Notes: a model not told the origin generated them from the letters alone. A stretch of 64,000 nt of DNA from Solirubrobacterales bacterium (GCA_017304845.1 JAFKLL010000014.1:62001-126000), one strand, 5' to 3'; counted from the first letter of the stretch, positions 48,947 through 57,649 are shown. Translations and numbers: made by a program.

Positions 48947-51900
48947 CTACCTGGTGACCTTGAAGGCCTTGGCGCCGGTGCGATCGTTGGTGATTCCGAG
49001 CACCTTGATCTTCTTGACGCCGATCGACCGGCCGACCGCGAAGGCCCGGGTGACGGTCCCCTTCCCGGATGCCTTGCGGACCGCGATCTTCTTGCCCCGG
49101 TAGAGGATCCGGACCGGCTCGTAGGCGGCCAGGCCGGACACCGAGACCCGCTGCCTCTTGCCCCTGCGGACCTTGGCCTTGGCCACCTTCACGGTGAGCT
49201 TCTTGGCGGCCACGACCCGGAGGCTGGTCGAGCCGGCCCGGTCGGCGAGCGACCCGTCGACCCGGACCGGGAAGGCGCCGTCGCGCAGCTTGGCCGGGAC
49301 GGTCACCGCTCTCGACAGTGACCCGGAATCGGGCGTCACGCCGCTGCCGACGGTGATCCCGCCGATCGTGATCCGATAGGCCTCGCCGGCGGCCAGGCCG
49401 GTGGCAGCGACGGTCGCGTCACGCCCCACGTGGACCAGCCCGGTCGGGGCCTTCACGGTGAGCGTCGCCGGCGCGAGCGCCACCTCGAGGTCGACCGAGG
49501 CCGTGGTCGCGCCGCCGTCGCCGGTCGCGGTCAGGGTGAACTTGAAGTCACCCGCCCGGTCGAGCGCGACGTCCTGGGTGCCGCTGGCGGCCTTCGGACC
49601 GGACCAGTCGCCGCTCGCGGTCACCGTCTCGGCATCGCCCGAGGACCAGGTCAGCTTCACGGTGTCCCCGACCCGGAGGTCGGCCGCGTCCGCGGTCAGC
49701 GACACGGTCGGCGCGTCCGGCTTCCGCGTGGTGAACGAATCCCACCCGGTGGAGACGACGTCGTCGTCCGACCCCGTCGCCAGGACGCGGTAGTAGTACG
49801 TCTCGTCGGGGGCCAGTCCGGTCAGGGAGACCACGACCGCGGCGTTGCCCGCGCCCGCCGCGACGCTCTCGGCCGTGCTGACCGACGAATCGCTGTGGTC
49901 CGAGTTGACCGAGTGCTCGACCGTGATCCGCTGGTCCAGATCGCCGGGGTCGACGTCGATCACGATCTTTGCGCTGGTCGTGGCCAGATCCTCGACCGAC
50001 GGTACCCCCAGGACCGCGCCCGCCTTCACGGGAGTGGCCGTGGCCGACGGGGTGAAGTCCCCCACTCCCTCGGCGTTGATCGCGGCGACCTGCACCTCGT
50101 AGGAGGTGCCGTGGGCGAGACCCGTCAGCGTCTGCTGGGTCTCGGCACCGTGGTCCTGGGCCGTCCAGGTCTGGCCGGCGTCGGAGGAGTACCGCAGGCG
50201 ATATCCGGTGATGGCCGAGCCACCACTGTCCGGGGCCGTCCACGACACATCGAGCGCGTTGTGCTGAGGCGCCAACTCGAGGCCTGTCGGAACGCCCGGC
50301 GCGGTTCGCGGCGTCACGGTCTGCGACGCCGTGTAGCCACCCTCGCTCGACCTGTTGAAGGCGGACACCTGCACCTCGTACTCGGTGCCGTTGTCCAGAT
50401 CGGTCAGCACGGTCTGGGTCGTGCCCGGGCCGAAGGTCTCGGTCTCCCAGGTGTCGCCGCCGTCGCTGGAGTAGCGGAGGCGGTAGCCGCTGACCGGCAG
50501 GCCGCCCGTGGACGTCGGCGCGGCCCATGACACCTCGGCCGAGCCGTTGCCGTAGGCCACCTGCAGGCCGGTCGGCACGCCCGGAGCGCCGGGGACGGTG
50601 CTGACCTCGTCGCCGTGCACGTAGATCGGCGGCATGCCACCGAAGTGGTACGGCCCGATCGCGACGGCGGCCAGGTTCGCCGGCTTGCCCTCCAGAGGGA
50701 TCTGCCGGTGGTACGGCCACTCGGCGCCGAGGCCGCCGATGGACATGTCGCCGTTCAGCGCCTTGTCGCCGTCACCCGTGTAGGTGTAGTCGACGTTGAA
50801 GGCGGTGATGGCGGTCTGGTACTGCAGAGCCTCGTTGCTGACCAATGCGCCGTCGCCGTCGTAGTAGGTCAGCTTGGCCTTGGTGCCCGCGACGAACGCG
50901 GGGTTGTAGATGCCGCCGAGCTTCTCGATCCCGCCTTCGATGCCGGTGATCGAGACGCGGGCGGTGTCACCCGCCTCGAAGGGCCGGCCCGGGTCGGTCG
51001 TGTTGGCGACGGCCACGTCCACGCCCTTGGCCCGCACGACGCGATACTCGACCTTGCCGTCGTTGGTCAGCTCGATGATGTTGCGGCCGCCCTTGAGAGC
51101 GACCGTGAAGCTGCCGTCCGGCGCGGTCTCGTAGCTGTGCCAGCCACTGCCCCACGGGCTGACGTTCAGGGGGTCATGCACCCGCACCGTCGTGCCGGCC
51201 GCCGGAGTGAAGGTGAAGTCACGTTCCCCGACGGTCTTGTCGAAGTAGTAGGTGTCGAGCTCGTTCCGGATCTCGATGCCGGTGTCGAAGGTGTTTCCGT
51301 CGCCGCCGACGTTGACGACGACGAGTCCGGTGTTCTGCGGGTCGATGCCGTTGAACGACCAGTTCGTGTTGCCGGGGGTGCCATTGTCATTCGCGGCCAG
51401 GTAGTGCAGGGGGCCGTAGGTGACCTTGATGACGCTGACGCCCGGCTGCTCGCCGATGATCCGCAGCTGACGACGGCCGTCGAGCCCGATGCCCTGCGTG
51501 GTGACGCTGTCACCCGAGACGTCGAAGGCGTAGTCGGGCTCGATGAACAGGTTGTTGATCTGATCGAGCTGGGCCTGCTGGGTGCGGAACGTGTCGAGAT
51601 CGAAGTGCTGGCCCACGTTCAGGTTGACCACGCCCGTGTTGTCCAGGTTGGTGTACAGGCCACGGTTGTCGCCGGCGCCCAGGCCGGGGATCAGCAGCGC
51701 CGTGTCCTCCCGCTCGTCCAACGGCGTGAGGTCGAGGGTGTACTGGGCGTTGGCCGTCGCCGCCGAGGTCGTGAAGATCTTCGCGACCTTGTCCGTCTCG
51801 CCGTGGATCACCGCCGAGGCGATGTTCTGGGAGACGTACGGGATCGTGACGGTCGGGACATAGATGTCGTAGTCGTCATCGGAGAGCGAGTCGACCTTGG

Positions 51901-52927
51901 CCACCGGATGAGGGGTGAACTCGGCGTAGTGCTGAGCGGTGCCGTTCTTCCAGGACAGGGTGACGTCCGCTCCGTGCGTGACTTTCAGCGAGAGGCCCAG
52001 ATCGGCCACGCCGATGCGGTTGATCGCGGTCTGGAGAACGAGGCGAGCCCCGTAGATCTCGGCGCCGGTCGATGCCGCGTCGTCGTGAACCGAACTGGCG
52101 TCGTCGATCGCCCCCTGCAGCATCTCCCAGCGGAAATCAGCCGCCGCGCTGCTCCCGTCGATGGCCGCCGCCTCGTCGATGACGTTCTGCAGCTCGGCGA
52201 AGTCACCGGCATCGGCCGTCTCGACGACATTCGTGAAGTACTGCGTGAAGGCCGCGCTGTCGTAGTCGCCCCGGGTCTTGTCCGGCACGACCGCCGTGAC
52301 CGTGCGGTTGGTCGGGTCGGCGTTGCTCGACCCCGCGAACGTCGCGGCGGTCAGCGAGGTCGTCGGCGGCTTGGTCGGGTGCAGGAAGACGATCCGCTGG
52401 AGGCTGGTCGCGCCGTTGAAGGTCGTGGCCGAGCCGAAGGTGTACGTCTCGGCGGCCACCACCACGTTCCGGAGGTTGACGTCGCCCTGGAACGGGTTGG
52501 CCAACGTGTACGCGCCCACCGGGGGAAGGCTCACGTCGGTCAGTGCCGTCATGCCGCTCAGAACCTGGGTCGACGGGTCGACCACGCCCGACAGGTCGAG
52601 CTTCTCGACGTCGTCGCCGGCGTACACGGCGTTGCGCAGGTCCGTGTAGTCCTGGGCGTTCAGCGTCCCGCTGACGGCGAGCTTCTCGACCACGCCGTAG
52701 TCGTAGTCGCCCTCGGCCTGGCCATAGTCGCTCACCAATCTCTCGCGCAGCTTGGCGAGAAGCTGGCCCTGCGCGGTGGTGTTGACCCGGATCCAGGAGG
52801 CATCCGCTCGTTTGGCGGCGTCGGCATTCGCGGCATTGGTCGCCGCCAATCCGAATGCGAGGACTACGAGGAGAGTGAGTGCGGCCATCGTCCTGGCGAT
52901 GCGCCGTGTGAACCCAAGGAGAATCAT
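48947..52927 (-). CDS. giant secreted protein with fibronectin III repeats, controlled by a cobalamin riboswitch
   Basis: 1,326 residues from ATG 52927 (MILLGFTRRIARTMAALTLL), a clear signal peptide ending NAANADA. Residues 60-200 show leucine-rich-repeat-like strands (NAQDYTDLRNAVYAGDDVEK; LSGMTALTDVSLPPVGAY). A central 500 residues of beta structure with no family I know includes EFTPHPVAKVDSLSDDDYDI and TFTPAAGTTVRVHDPLNVSP. Three or four Fn3 modules follow from about 800 (SAEVSWAAPTSTGGLPVSGY; ALDVSWTAPDSGGSAITGYR; AGNAAVVVSLTGLAPDETYY). The basic C-terminal beta tail has VKVAKAKVRRGKRQRVSVSG and ends TGAKAFKVTR. No LPxTG. A cobalamin riboswitch 125 nt upstream and the HtaA gene downstream suggest a corrinoid or cobalt-linked surface role. 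Function is otherwise unknown. Confidence 0.88.
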   Translation of the reverse strand: MILLGFTRRIARTMAALTLLVVLAFGLAATNAANADAAKRADASWIRVNTTAQGQLLAKLRERLVSDYGQAEGDYDYGVVEKLAVSGTLNAQDYTDLRNAVYAGDDVEKLDLSGVVDPSTQVLSGMTALTDVSLPPVGAYTLANPFQGDVNLRNVVVAAETYTFGSATTFNGATSLQRIVFLHPTKPPTTSLTAATFAGSSNADPTNRTVTAVVPDKTRGDYDSAAFTQYFTNVVETADAGDFAELQNVIDEAAAIDGSSAAADFRWEMLQGAIDDASSVHDDAASTGAEIYGARLVLQTAINRIGVADLGLSLKVTHGADVTLSWKNGTAQHYAEFTPHPVAKVDSLSDDDYDIYVPTVTIPYVSQNIASAVIHGETDKVAKIFTTSAATANAQYTLDLTPLDEREDTALLIPGLGAGDNRGLYTNLDNTGVVNLNVGQHFDLDTFRTQQAQLDQINNLFIEPDYAFDVSGDSVTTQGIGLDGRRQLRIIGEQPGVSVIKVTYGPLHYLAANDNGTPGNTNWSFNGIDPQNTGLVVVNVGGDGNTFDTGIEIRNELDTYYFDKTVGERDFTFTPAAGTTVRVHDPLNVSPWGSGWHSYETAPDGSFTVALKGGRNIIELTNDGKVEYRVVRAKGVDVAVANTTDPGRPFEAGDTARVSITGIEGGIEKLGGIYNPAFVAGTKAKLTYYDGDGALVSNEALQYQTAITAFNVDYTYTGDGDKALNGDMSIGGLGAEWPYHRQIPLEGKPANLAAVAIGPYHFGGMPPIYVHGDEVSTVPGAPGVPTGLQVAYGNGSAEVSWAAPTSTGGLPVSGYRLRYSSDGGDTWETETFGPGTTQTVLTDLDNGTEYEVQVSAFNRSSEGGYTASQTVTPRTAPGVPTGLELAPQHNALDVSWTAPDSGGSAITGYRLRYSSDAGQTWTAQDHGAETQQTLTGLAHGTSYEVQVAAINAEGVGDFTPSATATPVKAGAVLGVPSVEDLATTSAKIVIDVDPGDLDQRITVEHSVNSDHSDSSVSTAESVAAGAGNAAVVVSLTGLAPDETYYYRVLATGSDDDVVSTGWDSFTTRKPDAPTVSLTADAADLRVGDTVKLTWSSGDAETVTASGDWSGPKAASGTQDVALDRAGDFKFTLTATGDGGATTASVDLEVALAPATLTVKAPTGLVHVGRDATVAATGLAAGEAYRITIGGITVGSGVTPDSGSLSRAVTVPAKLRDGAFPVRVDGSLADRAGSTSLRVVAAKKLTVKVAKAKVRRGKRQRVSVSGLAAYEPVRILYRGKKIAVRKASGKGTVTRAFAVGRSIGVKKIKVLGITNDRTGAKAFKVTR

Positions 52928-52959
52928 GTTCGAACCTGTCTTTCTCGGACGGCTCGAAC
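52928..52959 (-). promoter_or_regulatory. possible RBS-sequestering hairpin before the riboswitch-controlled ATG
   Basis: GTTCGAGCC (52959-52951) can pair with GGTTCGAAC (52936-52928), 9 bp with one G-U, directly in front of ATG 52927. The weak SD (ACAGG) lies at the foot of the 3' arm. It could be the expression platform of the upstream riboswitch. Confidence 0.45.
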
Positions 52960-53054
52960 GGAGGACCGTGAAGACCCTGGAATCCGGCACGCCGCCCATT
53001 TCGCGAGGCATTTGCGTTCGTCACGGCCGGATATTCGGGCTCGGGTTCAACCTC

Positions 53055-53190
53055 CCGGATCTCCTTCCCAAGCCTTCTTTTTCTCGGCTCAGTGGAACTG
53101 ACGATCCAGTTGTCACCCACACCGCTGCGCGTCAGCCCTGGATTCGCACCAGGTTCCCCGCATCCGTGAGTGGCGGCAGCCTAGCACAGG
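53055..53190 (-). promoter_or_regulatory. cobalamin riboswitch
   Basis: The minus strand carries the conserved core GGGAACCTGGTGCGAATC, CAGGGCTGACGCGCAGCGGT and, 35 nt later, CCACTGAGCC ... GGCTTGGGAAGG. These match the cobalamin aptamer elements (GGGAAnnnGGTGnnAATCC, GCTGnCGCGCAnCGGT, CCACTG, GGGAAGG) in order and spacing. Boundaries are approximate. It sits just past the stop of the gene at 53210 and in front of the giant surface-protein gene, which it should switch off when cobalamin is plentiful. Confidence 0.93.
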
Positions 53191-53209
53191 GTTTTCAGCC
53201 CTCCGCCAT

Positions 53210-54958
53210 CTACCTTCTGGCGCGGGTCGAGACCCTCAGACTGACCGGCTTCTGCCCCGGCCGGGCGACCTTCAGCAGGAAGGTCAGCTTCTGCCCCATG
53301 CGCGCGCTCCTCGGTCTGCCGATGGCCGCCGGGCGGATGGCCACGGTCAGGACACGGGCGCCCTTGCCCGGCAGGCCACGCACCTTGAGCATGCGGCCCT
53401 TCGCGATGAGCTTCTTCCCTCGGATACGCCTGCCGTCCGCCTTGGCCACGATGCGTCTGACGGCACCGCGGCGCAGCTTCAGCGCGCGTGGCAACTGAAC
53501 CTGGACGGCGCGGATGGGGGCGCCACCGGACTTGACCCGGATCGATGCTCGAGGCCGGTGACGCTTCGCTCCCCTGACCTGGATCCGAGCCTGAGGCTTC
53601 TTGACCTTGGTGCCGTGACCCGTTCCTCCGCCGCCCGGGCAGGTGCCGTGCTCGGTCGTGGGCAGGGTCCGGCTCAGCTGCTGACCGGCCTGCGAGGTGA
53701 AGTCGACATCGAAGGTCGAGGCTTCGGCGCAGACGTCCCCGAGAACTCGGATCAGACCCGTGGGCCCGCCCGGGAAAGTCAGCTCGAAACGCGAGAGCGG
53801 CAGGTCCGGAAGCCCCTCGAAGACCGTCTCGACGCGCCCGTCCTTGAAGCCGGAGGTGCCGATGATCTTCAGGGGGAGCGCGCCCTTCAGGTCGACCCCG
53901 AGCTCCGGCAGGCCGGCCGTGGCGATCACGTAGACGGGGCCGGACAGTTCGGAGTCGAGCAGCGGACTGACCGCCGTCGCGCTGCCGACCTGGTTGGCCT
54001 CGGCGCAGGAGCCGGCCTCGAAGTCGGCCGGTTGGCAGCCTTGGCTGAACCGATTTCCATCGACCCCGAGCGCGGCCGGCAGCAGCACCGCCGCCCGCTG
54101 GTTGTTCGCCTCGCCGGCGGCCTGGGTGATCACGGACGTCACGGTCGGTCGCGAGTCCACGGCGAGCGGGCTTCCGTTCCCGTCGATGTCGAGGCTGGCT
54201 TTCGGGTCGTACGGCTGCGCCGCGCAGTTGGTCGACTCGAAGGTGGTCGAGCCGGTGGCCGCCGGGGCGTCCTCCGCCATCGCCCAAGAGCGGGCCGCGA
54301 ACCCGGTCGTCTTGGTGCCGCAGGAGGTCGGGTTGCTCATGAAGGCGCCGTCCAGGTCGAGGTCGATCGAGTTGATCGCGATCCCTACCGGGATCAGACT
54401 GAGCACCGAGGCGTTCTGAGGCAGGTCGGTGAGGATCGTGTCGAGACCGAAGTCGGAGCGCAGCTTCACCTGGACCTGCTGGATGATCGGCGGCAGGAGC
54501 AGATGGGTGGGGTCCGGCGGGCGCAGGACGATCCCGAGACGGGCAGGCTCTCCCGCCTCCGGGACCACGTTGTAGACGCTGCCGTCGACGGTCAACGGAA
54601 CCAGCGACAGGGTGGTGAGATGGACCGAGGTCGTCCCGATCTGGGACCCGGCGGGACAGTTGTCCGCGTTCAGTTCCGCGGCGGAGCACTTCGGCACGGA
54701 CTGCGGGTTTCCGGACAGGCCCGGCGGCAGGCTGACCGTCAGGTCGCGCAGCTGGTCCTCCGGCGAGGTGATCTCGAGATGGGTGTGAAAGTCCGAATGC
54801 GCCCCCGCGTCCGTGTTCGCCGGAGCGGCCGCGAGACCACTCAACCCGAACGCCGCCTGCGCCGGAGAGGCGAAGGCGAACAGTCCCAGCGCCACGAGCG
54901 ACGCCAGCAACAGGGGCCGCCCAAGACGGCTACCGCTTCGAATAGGGCCGAGCTTCAT
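53210..54958 (-). CDS. secreted protein of unknown function with Arg-rich C-terminus
   Basis: 582 residues. Signal peptide LGRPLLLASLVALGLFAFAS ending PAQAAFG. The mature domain is beta-rich with PEDQLRDLTVSLPPGLSGNP, KCSAAELNADNCPAGSQIGT, FMSNPTSCGTKTTGFAARSW and FEGLPDLPLSRFELTFPGGP. The Pro-Pro-Gly, C-P-x-x-S-x-I-G and N-P-T-S-C motifs are seen in many actinobacterial secreted proteins. They are repeat-like within it. A Gly-rich hinge (CPGGGGTGHG) leads to a strongly basic tail ending PVSLRVSTRARR. No enzyme motif. Upstream of the riboswitch gene on the same strand, but the riboswitch begins after its stop. Confidence 0.85.
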   Translation of the reverse strand: MKLGPIRSGSRLGRPLLLASLVALGLFAFASPAQAAFGLSGLAAAPANTDAGAHSDFHTHLEITSPEDQLRDLTVSLPPGLSGNPQSVPKCSAAELNADNCPAGSQIGTTSVHLTTLSLVPLTVDGSVYNVVPEAGEPARLGIVLRPPDPTHLLLPPIIQQVQVKLRSDFGLDTILTDLPQNASVLSLIPVGIAINSIDLDLDGAFMSNPTSCGTKTTGFAARSWAMAEDAPAATGSTTFESTNCAAQPYDPKASLDIDGNGSPLAVDSRPTVTSVITQAAGEANNQRAAVLLPAALGVDGNRFSQGCQPADFEAGSCAEANQVGSATAVSPLLDSELSGPVYVIATAGLPELGVDLKGALPLKIIGTSGFKDGRVETVFEGLPDLPLSRFELTFPGGPTGLIRVLGDVCAEASTFDVDFTSQAGQQLSRTLPTTEHGTCPGGGGTGHGTKVKKPQARIQVRGAKRHRPRASIRVKSGGAPIRAVQVQLPRALKLRRGAVRRIVAKADGRRIRGKKLIAKGRMLKVRGLPGKGARVLTVAIRPAAIGRPRSARMGQKLTFLLKVARPGQKPVSLRVSTRARR

Positions 54959-55156
54959 CCGCGTTCCTACCTCCTCATGTCGGACAGTCCCTCCAGCACG
55001 ATCATCCCCATCGGACTACGGTCGCTCCATCGCATCGGCAGTACCCGCCCAGGCCGAAAGCGAATCGGAGACCGGGCTTCGGCCGCCGAAACCATCTGCT
55101 CTAGGATCCCGCGAGTCAAAATTGCCAATCGGGCAAAGAACCAAAGGATTTCCTGG

Positions 55157-55486
55157 ATGAAACTGAATCTCTCCGTGCTCACCGTCGCCGTCGTCGCCCT
55201 GTTTTCGATGGGTGTCAGCACCGCCACCGCCGCCCCCACCCCGAAGACCATCGATGGGAAGACGGTCTCCTTCAAGGCCGGCAAGCTGAAGGTCAAGAAC
55301 AAGAAGGGCACCGCCACCTACGTCGTGGGCAAGAGCACCGACTGCGGCTACAGCAAGGGCCAGATGGGCAACTCGATGCCCTGCTCATCCCTCAAGAAGA
55401 AGAAGTACATGGCCAAGAAGGTCACCGTGACCTGGCACGCGAAGAACGGCCGCCGCATCGCGGACGTGGTCGCCGTCCACCTCTAG
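55157..55486 (+). CDS. small secreted lysine-rich protein
   Basis: 109 residues from ATG 55157; AAAGGA lies 9 nt upstream. Signal peptide NLSVLTVAVVALFSMGVSTA ending TAAP. The mature part has KTVSFKAGKLKVKNKKGTAT, STDCGYSKGQMGNSMPC (two Cys, likely one disulphide) and MAKKVTVTWHAKNGRRIADV. Small basic OB-like or beta-barrel protein; unrecognised. A TTGCC-AATCG-GGCAA palindrome at 55120-55137 in front may be an operator. Confidence 0.75.
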   Translation: MKLNLSVLTVAVVALFSMGVSTATAAPTPKTIDGKTVSFKAGKLKVKNKKGTATYVVGKSTDCGYSKGQMGNSMPCSSLKKKKYMAKKVTVTWHAKNGRRIADVVAVHL

Positions 55487-55518
55487 GAAATCTCGGCGAG
55501 CACCCCGACTCGCCGGCT

Positions 55519-56289
55519 TCACAGGGGCCGCTCACGGGCGGCCCCTGCACTCGGGGACAGATGCCGAGCGAAGAATCGCGCGGCGTCTTCTCCCGCGAAC
55601 CGGGGAACGCCCGTGTGGCCGCCCATGTTGGCATAGAGGGTCTTCTCGGTCGACCCGAAGGCGTCGAAGAGATCGAGAGCCGTCTGCCGGTCGTTCCCCT
55701 CGTCATCCCACTGCAGGAGAACGTGTAGCGGGATCGTGACCTGACGAGCCTCTTCCATCGTCCTGCGCGGCACGTAGCTGCCGGCGAAGAGGCCGGCCGC
55801 CGCGATGCGCGATTCGATCGCGGCCAGACGTGTCCCGATCGCGATCACCCCACCGGAGATTCCGACCCGATCCCCGATCTCGGGAAGAGCGAGCACCTCG
55901 TCGAGCGTAGTCTGCCATTCCGGGACCGCCTTCTCGACGAGCGGAAGGATCAGTCGATCCACGACATCCTCTCCAGGACGCTCGCCGGCCGCGATCGCGC
56001 GCCCGAGGTCCGCTCGCGCCTCTTCCGCCCCGGGCACCGGGGGCCGGTCTCCCGCCCCGGGCAACTCGATGGAGACGGCGGCGAAACCTTGCGCGGCACA
56101 GCTGCGTGCCCGTGCCGCCAGGCGGGGATACATTCGCTGCATCCCGATCCCGCCGGGCTGGCCCATCAGGATGACCGGAACGGGAGCGGATGCGGACGGC
56201 GGCGTCCAGAGGATCCCCGGGATATCGCCGAGGGTGAAGCCCCGCTCGAGGATGCCTTCGTCGAGGCGCCTTTCAGAAGTGAAGTGCAT
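55519..56289 (-). CDS. alpha/beta hydrolase (dienelactone hydrolase-like)
   Basis: 256 residues from ATG 56289. ILWTPPSASAPVPVILMGQP then GGIGMQRMYPRLAARARSCA matches the oxyanion region. AAQGFAAVSIELPGAGDRPP follows. The nucleophile elbow appears as VGISGGVIAIGTRLAA (G-I-S-G-G). ITIPLHVLLQWDDEGNDRQT gives the acid Asp and NMGGHTGVPRFAGEDAARFF the catalytic His. Similar proteins act on esters or lactones; substrate unknown. Convergent with the lysine-rich protein gene. Confidence 0.85.
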   Translation of the reverse strand: MHFTSERRLDEGILERGFTLGDIPGILWTPPSASAPVPVILMGQPGGIGMQRMYPRLAARARSCAAQGFAAVSIELPGAGDRPPVPGAEEARADLGRAIAAGERPGEDVVDRLILPLVEKAVPEWQTTLDEVLALPEIGDRVGISGGVIAIGTRLAAIESRIAAAGLFAGSYVPRRTMEEARQVTIPLHVLLQWDDEGNDRQTALDLFDAFGSTEKTLYANMGGHTGVPRFAGEDAARFFARHLSPSAGAARERPL

Positions 56290-56337
56290 GGTCTCTGGGC
56301 ATTCTGGTGGCTGGAGACATGCCGCGACGGAGAGAGA

Positions 56338-56372
56338 CCCGGGTGCGCCAGTTCCCCTTCGGCGCACCCGGG
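56338..56372. terminator. terminator-like hairpin in the divergent region
   Basis: CCCGGGTGCGCC pairs with GGCGCACCCGGG, 12 bp perfect around 11 nt, and is followed on the plus strand by TATTTTC. No gene on the plus strand ends here, so it may end a small RNA or sit in the hydrolase leader. Confidence 0.5.
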
Positions 56373-56460
56373 TATTTTCAGAGCGGTGGGATCTGCCCCT
56401 GACGCCCTACAAAAATCAGACAGTCACCCCTCGTCAGATCCCCGATTACTCGGGAAATCT

Positions 56461-56488
56461 CTACCAATATACCAACTATATGTGGTAG
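56461..56488. promoter_or_regulatory. palindrome over the xre start codon
   Basis: CTACCA-ATATA ... TATAT-g-TGGTAG, arms of 11 bp with one extra base. The right arm covers the GTG start at 56482, so the XRE protein may block its own translation start or promoter. Confidence 0.45.
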
Positions 56489-56751
56489 ACAGCAAGGCCG
56501 CCGCATCCGATGCTTCGGCGGTGCCGGAGCCCACCGAAACGCAGCTGCTGGCACTGGGAAGCACGATCGGCCGCCACCGAGCCGAGCTCGGCCTCACCCA
56601 AGAGGACCTCGCCGGGGCCACCGGCATCACACGCAACTACATCGGCATAGTCGAACGTGGCGAGGCCGCGATCACGGTTCCGCGGCTCTCACTGATCGCC
56701 ACGGCGCTCGGCACCACAGCCGCCGCGCTCCTCCAAGAAGCCGGCCTCTAG
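56482..56751 (+). CDS. XRE-family HTH regulator
   Basis: 89 residues from GTG 56482; no ATG or SD fits better. After a 25-residue polar start, the HTH reads LGSTIGRHRAELGLTQEDLA, GATGITRNYIGIVERGEAAI, TVPRLSLIATALGTTAAAL. It resembles Cro/SinR-type DNA-binding domains. An imperfect palindrome covers its start codon. The gene stands alone, so targets other than itself are unknown. Confidence 0.88.
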   Translation: MVDSKAAASDASAVPEPTETQLLALGSTIGRHRAELGLTQEDLAGATGITRNYIGIVERGEAAITVPRLSLIATALGTTAAALLQEAGL

Positions 56752-56800
56752 CTGGGCGAAGCCGGATCACACCAGGCGACGGGCAGGTGACGCTCCCGAA

Positions 56801-56829
56801 TTGACAGCCAGGTTCGGCGAGCGTATACC
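56801..56829 (+). promoter_or_regulatory. consensus promoter of ankyrin lipoprotein gene
   Basis: TTGACA, 17-bp spacer, TATACC, 35 nt before ATG 56864. The first 9 bases (TTGACAGCC) and the -10 are identical to the element at 38336. Confidence 0.7.
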
Positions 56830-56863
56830 TGAACGAGCCCCTGCCCGGTGACCTGACCTGCCG

Positions 56864-57526
56864 ATGCCTACCCGCCGTATACAACTGGCCGTCGCCGCCG
56901 CAGTGGTGGCTCTCGCAGCGGTGATCGCCGGCTGCGCGTCGGGACAGGATGACTCGGGAGGCGCTGCCGCGGAGCCGACGAACAAGGAGAACGCGATGAC
57001 GCAGAACGATGGCGCCAAGGCCCGCGACGAGGAGGGCACACCGGCCGTGGTCGCCGCGACCAAGGCGGGCGATCTCGAGGCGGTGCGTGCGCTGCTGGCC
57101 GCCGGGGCCGACCCGAACGCCAAGGACGACATGCAGGACTCGGCCTACCTCTACGCCGGGGCCGAGGGGCTCGACGACATCCTGAAGCTCACCCTGACCC
57201 ACGGCGCCGACGTGACGAGCACCAACCGCTATGGCGGCACCGCGCTGATCCCGGCCAGCGAACATGGGCACGTTTCGACCGTCCGCATCCTGCTCGATGC
57301 CGGTGTGCCGGTGAATCACGTCAACAACCTCAACTGGACCGCGCTACACGAGGCGATAGTGCTCGGCACCGGCTCCGCCGACCACATCCAAGTGGTGAGG
57401 ATGCTGCTCGCAGCCGGCGCCGACCCATCGATCCCCGACGGCGACGGCGTCCTGCCACGCGATCTCGCCGCTGACCGCGGCTACGACGAGATCGTCGACC
57501 TCATCGACGATGCCTCTGCCCCCTGA
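56864..57526 (+). CDS. ankyrin-repeat lipoprotein
   Basis: 220 residues. Lipoprotein signal with lipobox IAGC (AAVVALAAVIAGCASGQDDS; Cys24). A 25-residue linker leads to four ankyrin repeats: EGTPAVVAATKAGDLEAVRA, LLAAGADPNAKDD; GLDDILKLTLTHGADVTSTN; RYGGTALIPASEHGHVSTVR, ILLDAGVPVNHVN; NWTALHEAIVLGTGSADHIQ, VVRMLLAAGADPSIPDGD. The last helix is RGYDEIVDLIDDASAP. Surface-attached protein-protein binding module; partner unknown. Strong promoter at 56801. Confidence 0.92.
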   Translation: MPTRRIQLAVAAAVVALAAVIAGCASGQDDSGGAAAEPTNKENAMTQNDGAKARDEEGTPAVVAATKAGDLEAVRALLAAGADPNAKDDMQDSAYLYAGAEGLDDILKLTLTHGADVTSTNRYGGTALIPASEHGHVSTVRILLDAGVPVNHVNNLNWTALHEAIVLGTGSADHIQVVRMLLAAGADPSIPDGDGVLPRDLAADRGYDEIVDLIDDASAP

Positions 57527-57649
57527 GCACCGAGGCCACGAGCCGTCCAGGACCGGCTAGACCACAACCAACCCGCCGGCGGTTTGGAGAAAGGCGAATC
57601 TGTCTATCTTCCCGATGAGGCATTGATCTTCCGCAGGGGACACAAGAAC

